DNA of 64,000 nucleotides from Parus major. Lineage: Eukaryota > Chordata > Aves > Passeriformes > Paridae. The notes beneath the pieces were generated by a model, which was given only the letters and a program-made list of their open reading frames with translations, was not told the DNA's origin and ran no database searches. Position numbers and translations under genes: made by a program. Where the stretch lies: assembly GCF_001522545.3 (NCBI RefSeq), contig NC_031769.1:11388861-11452860 (forward strand), read 5' to 3'. Shown here piece after piece: positions 1-11,376 of this stretch. Numbering within the stretch: position 1 is the first letter of the stretch; every line of letters begins with the position of its first letter.

Positions 1-259
1 ATTCCTGAAACTGTGTTTTGGTCTTACTGATTTGCCTGGTAACATGGCTCTGAGCTACATGTGAGGTTTTCTAGTTTGCTCTGGGGACTAGCTAAGTCAG
101 TGCTGAGCCACAGACTTTGATGGAGACTTACAATAGCCATCAAACACTTTATTGGCCAAAGGAGAGCCAAGGATTAGAAGCTTAATCCTTGAAGCAAATT
201 TTATTTCCTAACTTTTATTTTGCCCACAAAACAAAGTCCCTATAAACCCAGCCGTAGGA

Positions 260-305
260 TTTACTGGATGCATTTTTCCAGCTTTACTGGATGCATTTTT
301 CCAGC
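260..305. repeat. 23-bp perfect tandem duplication
   Basis: Two adjacent identical 23-bp units (260-282 and 283-305), each beginning TTTACTGGATGC and ending TTTTTCCAGC. The copies show no differences, so the duplication is probably recent or the result of replication slippage. There is no flanking mobile element. Confidence 0.9.
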
Positions 306-1385
306 TTGAAAGCAAATCTTTAACTCCCTATCCTTCATTTTATGAGACACTGTGAGTTCATCAGAGCCCTCCAGTGCAGGCTTGAGCCTCAGCTTCTTTT
401 GTACTTGACTTGCCTTGACCAAAAGCTCTCAAGAGCACGGGTGGCACCTCAGGAATGGCAGGCCTGAGAGTGGCAAAGAACAGGATTGAAAATAGAATTA
501 GATCAGAAATAGGAGCTGGCTGTTATTTACTTATGGATAATCTGGTTCAAGCTACAGCGAAGCACTGAGGAACTGTTTTTGGATATTAACTGTTGTCCCC
601 TCTGCTCATCAGTTCTTTTGCATTATGTAGCTTTGCACACTGAATTAAATTTACAAACCAGCAGCCCTCTGAGGACAGGAGATAAAGACATTTCCTCCTG
701 CATTTGAGGTAGCTTGGGAGGGAAACTGAGCAGCTGAGGAGCAGGAAATGCTGAGATAGTAAATGGCACATACTTATTGCCAGGGCTGCTCAGGAAATTC
801 CTGGAGTGAATCACCTGATTTCAGAAGGAACCATTTGGCTGGAACAGCGCAGGAGAGCAGAGGTAACACTGTACTTGAACCCTCTTTCTGAAGGCCTGGA
901 ATTTGTATGCTAACAAAACCAGATTTATATATTCAGCTACCACAATGAAACTAAAGATGTGTAATGGCTCCAGCCCTCCAGCTTAGGTGGCAACTATTTT
1001 TAGAACATGAAAAGCAGTGTCAGGAGAGACAGTAAAGTTAAACAAGGCAAAAAGTAGAAAAAACAAATGTACTATGGCAATATGTAATTATCTACCCAAA
1101 GAGTAAGGCATTTAAGGGGAATATAAGGTCATGCTTGAGTTAATTCCCATAGTGATGCATCATAATCTTTGGAAGCATTTCAATAGTACTTCATTCTTTA
1201 GACATGCAAAGAGGTGTCATTGGGAAAAAAGTTGGATAAATCCCAGTCTATTAGATGAATCAATGGAGCTTTTACTCACCATGACTACTGGTAGCAGAAA
1301 TACTTCTGAAATGAAATATTTAACAGTAAAAAAAATATTTAGAATATAATGTCATCAAAACATTTCATAAGAACAAAGAAAAATA

Positions 1386-1424
1386 ACAACAACAACAAAA
1401 TAAAAGGAAGGAAGGAAGGAAAAG
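1386..1424. repeat. Short (AAC)n and (GGAA)n simple repeats
   Basis: An AAC-type run at 1386-1400 is followed directly by a GGAA-type run at 1403-1424. Both are short and imperfect microsatellites. Confidence 0.85.
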
Positions 1425-2984
1425 AACCTAATGCAATGTAATATTTTTACTAGTTCTCACCAAGTCTTCTTAAAATAATTTTGAAAAAATTAAAATGAGT
1501 ATTTTTGAATGGATGTGTAGAGGGGAATCAGTGAGAAGAAAAGGAAAGAAATCCTGTAGGCTGCATGGAAATTCTGCCTGTTCTACATGTGTACTCACAG
1601 GAAATACAAATACAGCACGGGAGAATATGAGCTTGCAGTTACTGAGGTTTTTGAAGTAGGACTGGCTGCAAAGGCATGTCCCACACCAGCCAGCACAAAC
1701 TGTACTGTAAACTGGAAATGCCAGGAGAGCACTTTCCCCCCGTCTACAGCACATTATGGGAACAACAGCAAAGCCCAGGGTTGCCTTGACCTAAAGAAAA
1801 GCCAAATACTTTGGCAGAACATACTGTAGGTTCTTCCAAATATGGAAGTTTTTTTCTGATCTCTGGGCATATTTCAGCAGAACTATTTTTAAACATAGTG
1901 TTCACGCTTTTCAAGTACTTTTCTTTGACTGAGGAGCAGAAAAAAAAGAAGAGAGTGTAGTAATTCCCATTGGTTTTTTTTTCATTTTCTAAACAGGATG
2001 TTCCTGGTTTCAGGAATATCAAATAACACTACTGCATGTATACAGCTAAGAGATAACAACCATATTTCTTTGCTCTTCACAGATTATTATTTTTGAGAAG
2101 GAAAACAAAAACCTAGGATTCTTTATCTCCCCTTCTCTAATTCAGTAACAGAAGTGACCATAATCTAATCTGGCAAAAACAGCATAACTTTTAGAGAACT
2201 ATTATCCCTCACTGTTTTCTAGCTCTCTGAGGACTCACACATTTTCTGTAGGAAGACATTAATTCCAGCACCTGGAGCCCTACAGTGGCATTAGAACAGC
2301 ATCTTGTATCTCTATATATATAAGGATCTTAAATGACATTGGAATTATTAATATATCTTCTGAGTAATTCTGTGTAAAAGATGTAACCCCAGCTACAGGA
2401 GATGGAAGTGACACTAGGACTAACTGACACTGGTTAATTATCACCATGAGCACAGTTCCAAGGCTGCTGACAGTCTAGGACCAATTATATGAGTCATGCC
2501 AAGCACTTGCAATATAGGAGACTTGATTTATTCTGCAACACAAAAACATCCCGTGTCTAAAAACACTCAAACTTTCAGAGACCATTGGTTACAAAGACCT
2601 GATGCAGAAAAAGATGTTTTTCCTCTGTTTTTCTTCATAGCTAGGTCCTGGTAATGGAAAAATAAGATCAGGTTGGTTTTTTTTTCTAGCTTTTTTGATC
2701 ATTCTCAAGAAGTGGTGTGGACCAAAGAATAATCCCAATGGCCAATCTGGATGTGGTATCTCTGGTTTCAGCAGGAAAAACGTTCAGCTGAATGGACAAT
2801 AGCCCTGTCCTACCACTTGGTTCAGGGCCAAAGAATATTCTCTGGTCACTTTTATTTACTAGAGCAGATGCAGCTGTGATGGAGCACAGCCATAGTAGAA
2901 GTCTTGATTCCAGTTATTTTGCTGGCCTATGACGCAGATTGATTCAAATTTGCTTAATTTAATGTCCTTGATCTGCTTATTTAA

Positions 2985-3440
2985 TGTAACATAAGAACAT
3001 AAAAAGCCTTTTCTGGGTCAGTCCAAAATCTTTCTCTAACAATGAGAAAAAGCTTACAGATGAGTTTAAGGACAGGACAAACGTAGCAGAACTTGCCAGG
3101 AATTCTCTCTTCAGTTCCAGTCATTTCAAGTTCAGGGGCTGCTGAAGCCAGAAACACTTAGCATTCAGTCACTCCCTAACATATGGCTCTTCTGTCAGTG
3201 TGAAGCTGGGGAAGCCTTTGGACCCCCCAGTATCTTGTAGCATTGTCTGTGTCTTACCTTCCTTTCCTTTGTGTGAGAATGAGTCTCTTTGTCTGCATTC
3301 AGTCTGCCAACTGCTAGTTTGATTTGATGTCCTTGTGCTGCAACACTGAACACTGACTGATCATTCTCTGTTTATCCTCTCCATGTAACTCGTGATTTTA
3401 TAGATCACTTTCCTTTGGGGCATCCTAATTGATTTATTTT
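2985..3440 (-). mobile_element. Old amniote CR1 LINE fragment, antisense
   Basis: The left end, with ATAAGAACATAAAAAGCC followed by a 'CTGGGTCAGTCC' motif near 3018, is the hallmark of the antisense 3' end of an old CR1 family widespread in turtles, crocodilians and birds. Further right, 3280-3420 has the matching inner portion: a 'TGATGTCCTTGTGCT' stretch, then 'GATTTTATAGATCACTTTCC'. The middle (3060-3270) is too diverged to follow, so the copy is either heavily decayed or has lost part of its middle. The family was recognised by eye. Other old LINEs of the CR1/L3 group are possible alternatives. The copy has no coding capacity left. Confidence 0.55.
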
Positions 3441-3524
3441 CCAGGAAAGAGCATATATTTGGTGATTCTTCCCTCAGATGACATTTCATAGTTCTGTCAC
3501 CTGTGTGCTCCTTTTCTATTTCCA

Positions 3525-3592
3525 GCTCTTTTTTTTATCCTTACTTTTTTTCTTTTCTTTTTTTTTTTTTTCCCTTTCTTATTTTTTTTCTC
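3525..3592. repeat. T-rich pyrimidine tract
   Basis: This nearly pure T/C tract includes an uninterrupted run of 15 or more T. It lies between two old repeat fragments and could be the decayed A-tail of a minus-strand retroelement, but no body of such an element can be identified next to it. Confidence 0.8.
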
Positions 3593-3604
3593 CATATAGA
3601 TTGA

Positions 3605-3705
3605 AAAGGTCTTGTTGTAAGCTATTCAGGATGGGAGACATTTCTTACTGAATGTGCTTGGTGCCTCAAGCATGGTTGAGTAGGTGCTGCTGTAATATAA
3701 TATGA
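3605..3705 (+). repeat. Old amniote interspersed repeat tail (family unassigned)
   Basis: The segment resembles the common amniote repeat end that runs 'TGTAAGCTcttcggg-like, GGGAGACATTTCTTACTG-like, GTGCTGCTGTAATATAA-like'. Visible matches are TTGTAAGCTATTCAGGATGG near 3614, the ACATTTCTTACTGAATGT block, and AGGTGCTGCTGTAATATAAT near 3690. I cannot name the family with certainty: it may be the 3' end of an ancient SINE or LINE. It lies about 165 bp from the antisense CR1 fragment, and the opposite orientation suggests a separate insertion. Confidence 0.4.
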
Positions 3706-4029
3706 AGGAAGACCTCTAGATCAAAGGTAAGATTTATGTAGCTACTCAAGTACCTTAGAAGCCAGAAGGTGACAAACAAAATTTACAGGAACATCTCTGC
3801 AGATTAGAGGCCTAACTTCTCCTGATAGTTTTACCAGCACAGCAGAAGCCTTTTCATGTTGCTAATCTTTTGGATAACAGCCCATAGGTCAGTGATTAAA
3901 AGCAATCAGGGATACCATATGCACACACAAAACAGCACTGTTCCTTCACAGATCCAGTCAGCATCCAGGCATGACATATCTGTAGAAATAGGGTGAGTCT
4001 GGCAAATAAAAATAATGTGAATTTTGATG

Positions 4030-4057
4030 ATTCACAGGGAATATTCATCCTGTGAAT
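4030..4057. repeat. Perfect 9-bp inverted repeat (hairpin)
   Basis: ATTCACAGG at 4030-4038 is the exact reverse complement of CCTGTGAAT at 4049-4057, separated by 10 bases (GAATATTCAT) whose first eight are themselves palindromic. The sequence lies in AT-rich unique DNA with no associated element. Confidence 0.85.
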
Positions 4058-7000
4058 ATAAAAGAGGCAATAAAAAATCGCAAGGAAAGAAGATTCAGCA
4101 ACACTGGATTAATAAGCTGTAAGAAATGAGCCTGGAAAATTAATGAAGTCCTAAGATATCAAGGAGAAAAGATAGATTTATAGGCATATATTTCTTCCAC
4201 AGTGTTGTTTTTCTCTCTGACACTTAATATTTAGTTAAAGAGTAGGATTAAAAATCAGTTTAAAATTTTTGAATTTCCCCTAATTTCAATGTAGAAAGAA
4301 GGGATGATGATGAATCAGACCAGTAAAGTTTTCAGCAGTTTCAAACCTGTTTAAGTAGCACTTATAATTATTATGGGAAGATGGTGGAAGAAAAGACAGC
4401 CTTTCCAAGACAAGGGTAAAGCCGCAGACATTTGAGTTATAAGCTCAAACTTGTATTCTCAAATTATTGAGTGTTCTTCTGGTGTCTTTAACCTTTGGAC
4501 AACTAATTCACCACTTTGATATGGAGCCTGTTTACAATGAAGCCAAAAAACACATCTATACGTTTTTTGGAAAGTGCTGAATTTTGTGAAAAAAATCTGA
4601 CCTCAGCAATTCTAGTTTTTGATGCTTTTGAGGCTGAGAGGAGAAAAAATGTCTGAAATTTATTCCATCTGTATACCTCTGATACCTGTTTGTGTGTTTA
4701 AAGAGTTTGGGAGCCAGGGGTGGCCCTTGGATGCTTCTACACTAAAAATTACATTCTTGACCAGGGTTTCACAGTGCATAACCAAGTCTCAAACTGCAGC
4801 TTTATTTGGATTTTATGTATTTATTTCTCATTAAAAGATTTCTTAATGTCACGTTTTCCAGCGTGTTGTGTAGAGTCACACACAGAGCAGAGCAAGATAT
4901 TCTCAGCAAAACAACTCACCAAAAATTGCTTCTAGAAAAATTATTTGTGTACAAATTTTACTTTTTTTTTTTTAATCTGGGACTACTGTGGAATAAATGT
5001 ATGCTTAGAGTGAATACAGCTAGCAAAACTAAGTATTAGCTGACTGGTTTGTACAAACAAGCTGTTGCCTGTGGATTCCTTGCAAGCTATTTCCTGTCTT
5101 AACTGTGTGTATTGTGTTTGTACTGGGAATTTATTTTCATGCTGCTCAGTTGTATGAGTTCACCTGGATCAGGGTTACACACATTTCCTAAATGGGAATC
5201 CTACATCTTTACTCCACTGCTACACTGTGCCTACAGCTTGTCTGAACCCTGAGCAAATATGCACCAATGGCTTGGTTCCTCCTCTTCCCATGAAAAGATT
5301 GTCCTAAGAAGAATTTTCTTGCCTGAAAGTTTATATAAAATATCAGTTAGCAGGTTTTACTGGGGAAAGGACAAGGCAAAGCAGAGAAAAGAGGAGAGTT
5401 AAGAGTGTAGCAGTCCTTCCATTTGTACTGTTCATGTACAAATCAGGAGGGGCTCCTTCTCCACATTACAGCTGCATTTGGCCTTGGCCAGAGAAACGAG
5501 TCCATTGGATTCAACATCAAGATGACTGCACAAACTCTGTGGTCTGTGTATCTCAGAACATTAGGTTAAATGATGGAAAATTCATCACTGGTCCTCAAAT
5601 CAGTAAATTTCAATGGGTGATTTTTTTGAGTCATGGTGAAACAAATGTTTATGACTAGTTTTCCTAGATGTTGCTATAATACAATGGCTGTGGACTGTTG
5701 AACCATATGCTTTATTTCAGGCAGAATTGATGTACCTTCAAGAGAGGATTATATAATCCCCTTTCAGTTCAGATGATCTGTGAGTGCAATGAATGCAGAG
5801 CACATACTAAGGAAAACTGGAAAGCAATAAGGTTTCTTGGTTAATGTTAGTGTTACTGTCTTTCACTTATAATAAATGAGCATTAGAAAGGGTTTCACTC
5901 ACAACAAACACTTCTGATAGCATAATAGACTAAAAAATAGAGTTTTTACAGGCCCTTACTCATATAAATTATAACAGCAACTGGATACAATGTCAGGCGA
6001 ATGGCTTATGCATTAGATGAGTGTGTGAACCAAACACTTCTGTTGACATTATATAGAAGTCATTACACTTTCAATTGACTTATTTTGCCATTGCAAACAC
6101 TGTTATCTGCTCACTGGAGTATTTTTTTTCCATCTGTATATTTCAGAGGAAAATTTTATATTGCCGTAAGAAGTGTTGCTGTTAATAGGATTCTAAAATA
6201 TTTTTTGTATATATAGACACATTTTTGATCCCTTGCAGTTAGAAAAGGGACAGAATAATTATTGAGAGGCTGCTTCCAGTCGGTTGATAGATGTTGACTT
6301 CTGTGTGATATAGTAGTCCCTTTATTGTGTGACATATCACATGTGCTATACTTGCTGTAGAGATTACAAACACGCTGTTTTCTCTTTTTTCCTTATCCTT
6401 CCATACCCTAACAATTAATTTCGCTATGTTCATTACTTCACACATTTATCCCTCTAGTTGTCTCAAAAATTTACAGCCCTTTAGTGTAAACCAGTGCTAA
6501 AGTGCACAGAAAAACACATATATCTGAACACATATTCTGAAACAATGTTTAACTTTCCCTCATTTCATCAACTTATAAGAATTAAATATATGAACCACCA
6601 AATACTTTGATTGTTTTGTTTTGTTGCTTTTTTCTTGCTTTGTTGCTTATCCTGATGTCAGAGTTACTATGAAGAATTTTTGAAATTCTGTTTTTCTGCC
6701 ATGATCCACAGCTGCTCTTTCAATAGTTCCACCTGCTCAGGGTTAGAGATGGTCTGATTTTATGTCCTAACAAATTTTTGATGTTGTTGTTCTTTAGCCT
6801 GTTTCTGGGTTTTAAAAAAATACCTTTTCATAGATGTAATACTCTCCGAAAATTGCTCATGTAATGAAGCTTTTAGTTTTGTACAGACAGAAATAGTAGT
6901 GTGCATTCATTTCAAGGAACTTGAATTTCAGCACTGTGCATAAAGCAAAAGATAGCATTCCAAGGTTTTCAACTTGACAAGGAAAATATCTTTTTGACCC

Positions 7001-7476
7001 TTTTGTAGTTAAAAGAGAGGTCAAAAAAAGAGAAGCATTTGCAACTCTTCTGTGTTCTCTATTAATCTTAGCTTTAGACTTTGACTCATAAACAAGCACG
7101 ATAGGGTCCTGAACCAGGATTAAAATGGAAGGTTGTTTTCAGAACTGGTATAGAAAAGCACTTTTTCATTTTGTGTGTGAGTGTAAATGCCTTTAAAAAT
7201 GAATAGAGCCATTCATCTAAAAAAAAAGCAGTATTGACATTTTTATGGAGTTGTTTTTGGAAAGATCCAATGTTTAATATTAAATTCAACATATGGTTGT
7301 GGTCAAATTGTACTCCTACTGTGTAAAATGTATGAATAACAACTTACTGCATTCTCCTGGCCAATATATGGAGAGAAGGTTGATTAATTTAACTAGTATC
7401 CCTTAATCTCCTGTCTTGGCTTCCATCCCGTTCTGCAAGGGTTGATAAATCTTACATCCCCTGAGGAGTATTACAA

Positions 7477-7503
7477 TTCCTAATAGTCTTATGCTATTAG
7501 GAA
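7477..7503. repeat. Perfect 10-bp inverted repeat (hairpin)
   Basis: TTCCTAATAG at 7477-7486 pairs exactly with CTATTAGGAA at 7494-7503 across a 7-base loop (TCTTATG). No run of T follows that would suggest an RNA polymerase III terminator, and no tRNA or SINE features surround it. Confidence 0.88.
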
Positions 7504-9419
7504 GAAGCAAAGCTCAACTGTACCAAAACATCCAGCACATGAAACTGTATAAATAATTTAGCTTTTCCAGTTTAATTTTTTTTACAGCTTTTCTTTGCAG
7601 CCTACGATAAAAGATATTAGTTCAGTCAACTGTAAGTAAATAAAATAAAAAAAGGAAAATACTGTTCAGGGGAATTGTATGAAGAGGTGAGGTTGTTCTC
7701 ACTATTTGCAGCACCCTGTTAGGCTATCAAACCAAAGTCATTATTTTTTTTTCCATCCTTTAAAAAAAATAAAAAATGTATTTTGCTTAGAGTGGGTGTT
7801 CTCTCAGGACCATCAGCTGCTTTCTTTCCACAAGGTGTGACATGGCCAGAAAGGGAAAGTTAGGCAGTGATTTCAGTGTGAAGTGGGATTCTCTGTGCTG
7901 CCATGGATTTTCTGTGTGAGTGTATGCAAATCACTGCATGCTTTCTGGAAGGCTCAGACAGGCAGGCAATCTACTTAAGTTGTAGGAGTTCCTCGGAATC
8001 AGGTGAGCCAGAGCAGTTGCCCGTGCTCAGAATTGTAGTCCACAGCAAATTCAGCTTGGCTTCACTTAATTCAAGATAAATAGTACAGCCTTGCATTTGC
8101 TATAGGCTGAGTTAGCACAAGGACAGCCACCATGTCTCAGATAATGCATATTGAATTGTTCAGCTGCAATTTCTTGGTCATGTGACTCATTTGCAAACTA
8201 CCTGAAAGGAGAGAGCTGAAAGGAAAGTTGGTTTTTTTTAAAAAAAAAACAAAACAATGAAAAGGAGTGTAAAAATCTCAGAACCTAGGACCATGATACT
8301 ATTCAAGAGAGAGGCACTGTTCTCATGCTCAGGAGGAGACAATATTAGTCATTTCTGAATAGAGAGGCATTTTTTTTTCAACACACAGCAAAACCTGGCA
8401 AATTAGATGATTGTTTTCCTATTAACTAATAAAAGTGATGAGTATTTTGCTTCAGGAAATATAAACATCTTTTGCATAAGATTGAATCACCTGCAACAGG
8501 ATAAACCCTATTGTCTCCACTCTGGTGAAATTTCTGCTGGAATTAGAGAGATTTTTAAAGGACTTGGAGCTGGCAGTACATGTTTCCACAAAATAATGCT
8601 CTGACTCCAGTAACAGGTTGGACTGAATAAAGGTATGGAAACAGGGCTTAATTCATATTTTATATTTAAAATAATGCTTTGTATTCTTATTTATTATTAA
8701 GGATTTTTTCTTCATACATAGTAATTTAACTCCTATCACATCTGAGATAAAAAAATAGAGTTATACCTTTGGTCAAAAAAGTACTTGTAAGATTCAGGAT
8801 GGGCATCTACTAGTCAGTGGCCATGCTGTGGAGTCTGGTGCAGAAGCCACCCTTGTAGAAGTGCGGAGGACTTGGTCTGGCTTTCTTATACAGGATGTGG
8901 ATGCTGTGTGCCCCTGGACAGTGATGGTTTGTCCATGTGTCTTATCAGGTCCCTCCTGCCCCACAAAGCTTCAGCCAGGGGGTGGCAAAGGGAAAAGAAG
9001 GGCTCAAACACAGTCCAGCAGCGTTTGTGTCCCTTAACACCCTGTGTGACAGTGCCACAGCAAGCTTGGAGGTGCAATGCTCTGAGAACAAGCTCCTCAG
9101 GTTTGGTTTGTTTTGGGACAAATTTTATTAAACTATGACACTTTTCAATCCCATGAGGAGCAGCCAATTTTGGTGAATATCTTGTGAAATTTGTGCTTTG
9201 AAAGTTCAACCTTATGCAGTTTTGTAGGATTCCAGTGTAAAAAATTCTCTGCGGGAAGAAAGAAACAATATATATCCATTGGTGCACGTTTGTTGAGGCT
9301 CTTGTGACATCCAGGGATACATTGGGATATTGCAGAGCTTTATACAAAAGAATCAGCATAGAAAGATCAGTCTAGCAGTGTAAAGTGGGATACTCCAGTC
9401 CATCCTGTCCCATTTGCTT

Positions 9420-9469
9420 TCAGAGAGACCCAGAGGACTATCTGTCTATCAGAGAGACCCAGAGGACTT
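9420..9469. repeat. 29-bp tandem duplication
   Basis: A 29-bp unit beginning TCAGAGAGACCCAGAGGACT at 9420 starts again at 9449, and the second copy is intact for about 20 bases before diverging. The surrounding stretch (9360-9780) is moderately GC-rich and looks like it could be an unrecognised repeat, but I cannot assign it. Confidence 0.85.
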
Positions 9470-9867
9470 GGTTTTAACATTTGTACAGCCTGAGGGTGTG
9501 AGGACAACTTCAGGTCAGGTTTGACACAATCCAGCTGGCCTGCCATTTGGGTCCAGCTTTTACAACCATTCTGGTAAGATCCCCAGACAATTCAAAATCC
9601 CTCTGGACACACTTCCATATTCATTTATTCCTACTGCCAAAGGCTTGGCCCAAACCTCTGTGATTTCCCAGAGCTGTGTGACTGGTTATACAGGGTCCCC
9701 TGGCTGACTCCAAAATTAACTGTGGCCAAAAGCCTTAAAAGGCCTGTCTTACACCAGAGCTCTCAGGGACACACTCTGATGTGTTTTTCAGGTTCATGTT
9801 TTTCAGAAAACAGAATACAATATTTCTAATTTAAACTGTGGGATATAAAAGTGAGTATCAGAATTTA
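9470..9867. other. Unassigned moderately GC-rich noncoding DNA
   Basis: No frame, RNA gene or known repeat is evident. Composition is closer to that of repeats than to the AT-rich surroundings, so an old unlisted element is possible. Confidence 0.4.
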
Positions 9868-10070
9868 AAATGGTTTGGATTGGAAGGGTCATTTAAGACC
9901 ATTCAGTTCCAACTTCCCTACTTTTTTTTAGGGACACCTTCCACTAGACCAGATTGATCAAAGCCCCATCCAACCTGGTTTCGAACACTTCCAGGGATGG
10001 GGCATCCACAGCTTCTCTTGAGGCAGCCTGAACCAGTGCTTCACCACTCTCACAGTGAAGAAATATCAGC
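9868..10070 (-). mobile_element. CR1 LINE 3' end, antisense
   Basis: Read on the plus strand this is the classic antisense CR1 3' end: ATGGTTTGGATTGGAAGGG at the left edge, then a 'CCACTAGACCAGATTGATCAA' type block with the 'AAAGCCCCATCCAACCTGG' motif, the 'ACTTCCAGGGATGGGGCATC' motif near 9990, and a 'CACCACTCTCACAGTGAAGAA' type stretch ending near 10065. CR1 is the dominant retrotransposon of birds and is usually 5'-truncated, as here. Only about 200 bp of the 3' end remain and nothing is coding. Confidence 0.9.
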
Positions 10071-10837
10071 CTCTTGTTCCTTTAAAAAAATACAGACATA
10101 TTTATTTCCTTATTCCTGATTTCATGTACATTGTATCTCATATGCTTTCTGTAATAACACCACAAAAGACTTCATAAATGCACTAGTCAGTGGGGAATGC
10201 TGTGCCTGCTTGTGATTTTACACATCTTTTCTTTAAGCCAGAAAATCTAAATGTAAAATGTAGTATTCAGAGACACTGAGAGGGCTTTTGTGGTGCTCTC
10301 TGGAGGATGCTGGATTCATAAAACAATGAATGGATTACCGTCATCGATAGAGTTAGTTTTTCCATCTGTGGCAGGCAGACAACATACTCTTGCTAACGTG
10401 CTTCATATTAATAGTATAATTCATTGCAGGTTGCAGCTATAAATCAAAAATAGCTTTCATTTTGTTCAGCTGTCAGACTGAGAGAGCATCAGGGGGTGGG
10501 GGCTGTTTGTAGGGAGGCCAGGGGGGCTGCAGCACTTTGACCTCTCCCTGCAGTGTAAAGCATGTCATGCCACAGCTGTCCGTGGAGACAGGTCATGTGG
10601 CTCGGTGCCCTGTCACAAGCAAAAGGCCACCTTGTCACCTGCCATCATTTTTTTGTCCTGCTGTGCTCTGCTGGGAAAAAGAAGCAAAGAAATGCTGCGG
10701 GAATGGTGCAGTGCAAACCTAAGCGTGGCTGCCAGCAGCCAAACGCCTCCAGCACCTGCGCTGCTGCTACACTGCTGGAGCTCTGGGGCTGCACATGTCT
10801 GACCCAGGCACAAACCAACCCAGAGACACAATACAGG
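10071..10837. other. Noncoding DNA with a GC-richer block at 10480-10830
   Basis: The left half is AT-rich unique sequence. From about 10480 the sequence becomes richer in G and C, with G-runs near 10492-10535. Several short frames overlap there on both strands (up to 95 codons). None shows a known domain, and their mutual overlap argues against coding. A small exon cannot be fully excluded from sequence alone. Confidence 0.5.
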
Positions 10838-10935
10838 AGGACAGAATAGCATAGAATAGCACATTTTCAGCTGGAAGTGACCTATCATCATCATCTATCC
10901 CAGCTGCCTGATCAATTCAGGGCAGACCAAAAGAT
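10838..10935 (-). mobile_element. CR1 LINE 3' end with tail repeats, antisense
   Basis: The left edge holds a short direct repeat of the type AGAATAGCATAGAATAGC, corresponding to the octamer-like terminal repeats of CR1. It is followed by a 'GCTGGAAGTGACCTATCATC' block and a 'CAGCTGCCTGATCAATTCAG' motif. This is a different CR1 subfamily from the copy at 9868-10070. Because each has its own 3' terminus, they are two separate insertions in the same orientation, about 770 bp apart. Confidence 0.85.
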
Positions 10936-11084
10936 CAGAATCAGTCCCAGGTATTTGCAGATATAAGTAACTTCACTCTAATCCTGACGTTTTGGTGTTG
11001 TTAGACAAATTGCTTTGTACCTGACTTAAGTTCCATGAAAGCTGACAAGGGTTTTGTTCTTCTCTCCCTCCCTGACCCTAGTGG

Positions 11085-11215
11085 AAGCTCTTGCAGTCAC
11101 TTAACCTCTCAGTTTCCCTGTCTCTGTCCAAGAAATTGGGATAAGCATGGATAACTTAAAGAGGTGTTCTGAGGATTAATTAGTTAATATTTGCAGGGCA
11201 TTTTGAGGATTAAAA
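11085..11215 (+). mobile_element. MIR-like (CORE) SINE fragment, sense
   Basis: The order of motifs follows the sense MIR consensus: 'CAGTCACTTAACCTCTCAGT' near 11094, 'TTTCCCTGTCTCTGTCCAAG' near 11112, a 'TTGGGATAA' block, then 'GTTCTGAGGATTAATTAGTT' near 11167 and a final 'GCAGGGCATTTTGAGGATT' stretch. MIR-type SINEs are ancient and occur at low copy in birds. This copy is well preserved in layout but diverged. The tRNA-related 5' part is not recognisable. Confidence 0.65.
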
Positions 11216-11333
11216 AAAAAGTGAATATTGGCATTACCTGGCTCTGTGTGTGTCTCTGTCTATACACAAAATTAACACCATATTTCCATGGGTAAAACTT
11301 ACATATCAGATAAGATCCATCCCTATGCAAATA

Positions 11334-11376
11334 AATCCTCAGGCAAATAAATTTTCTCCGGTAATCCTCAGGCAAA
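11334..11376. repeat. Short direct repeat, period 29
   Basis: AATCCTCAGGCAAA occurs at 11334 and again at 11363 in A-rich context. It may be a small slippage duplication whose intervening sequence has diverged. Confidence 0.7.

Larger units (their letters stand above)
1..2984. other. Unique AT-rich noncoding DNA
   Basis: No gene, RNA gene or recognisable interspersed repeat is visible here apart from the short repeats listed separately. Open frames on both strands stay under 95 codons, carry no familiar domain, and overlap one another in different frames (for example around 1470-1830), as chance frames do. The stretch 2690-2980 is of slightly more even composition but matches nothing I know. 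It reads as intergenic or intronic filler. Confidence 0.75.
3706..9419. other. Unique AT-rich noncoding DNA
   Basis: I see no gene. Two inverted repeats (4030-4057 and 7477-7503) are listed separately. A T-run (about 4962-4973) and a T8A10 block (8232-8249) are low complexity. The segment 8800-9120 is richer in G and C and lies within an antisense 157-codon frame (8886-9359), the longest frame in the window without unknown bases. Its translation shows no recognisable domain, and three shorter frames overlap it on the plus strand, so I do not call a gene. Confidence 0.7.

Noticed and set aside
8590..8640. 'GGTTGGACTGAATAA' resembling a CR1 3' end
   Set aside because: Only about 15 bases match and no other CR1 motif is nearby.
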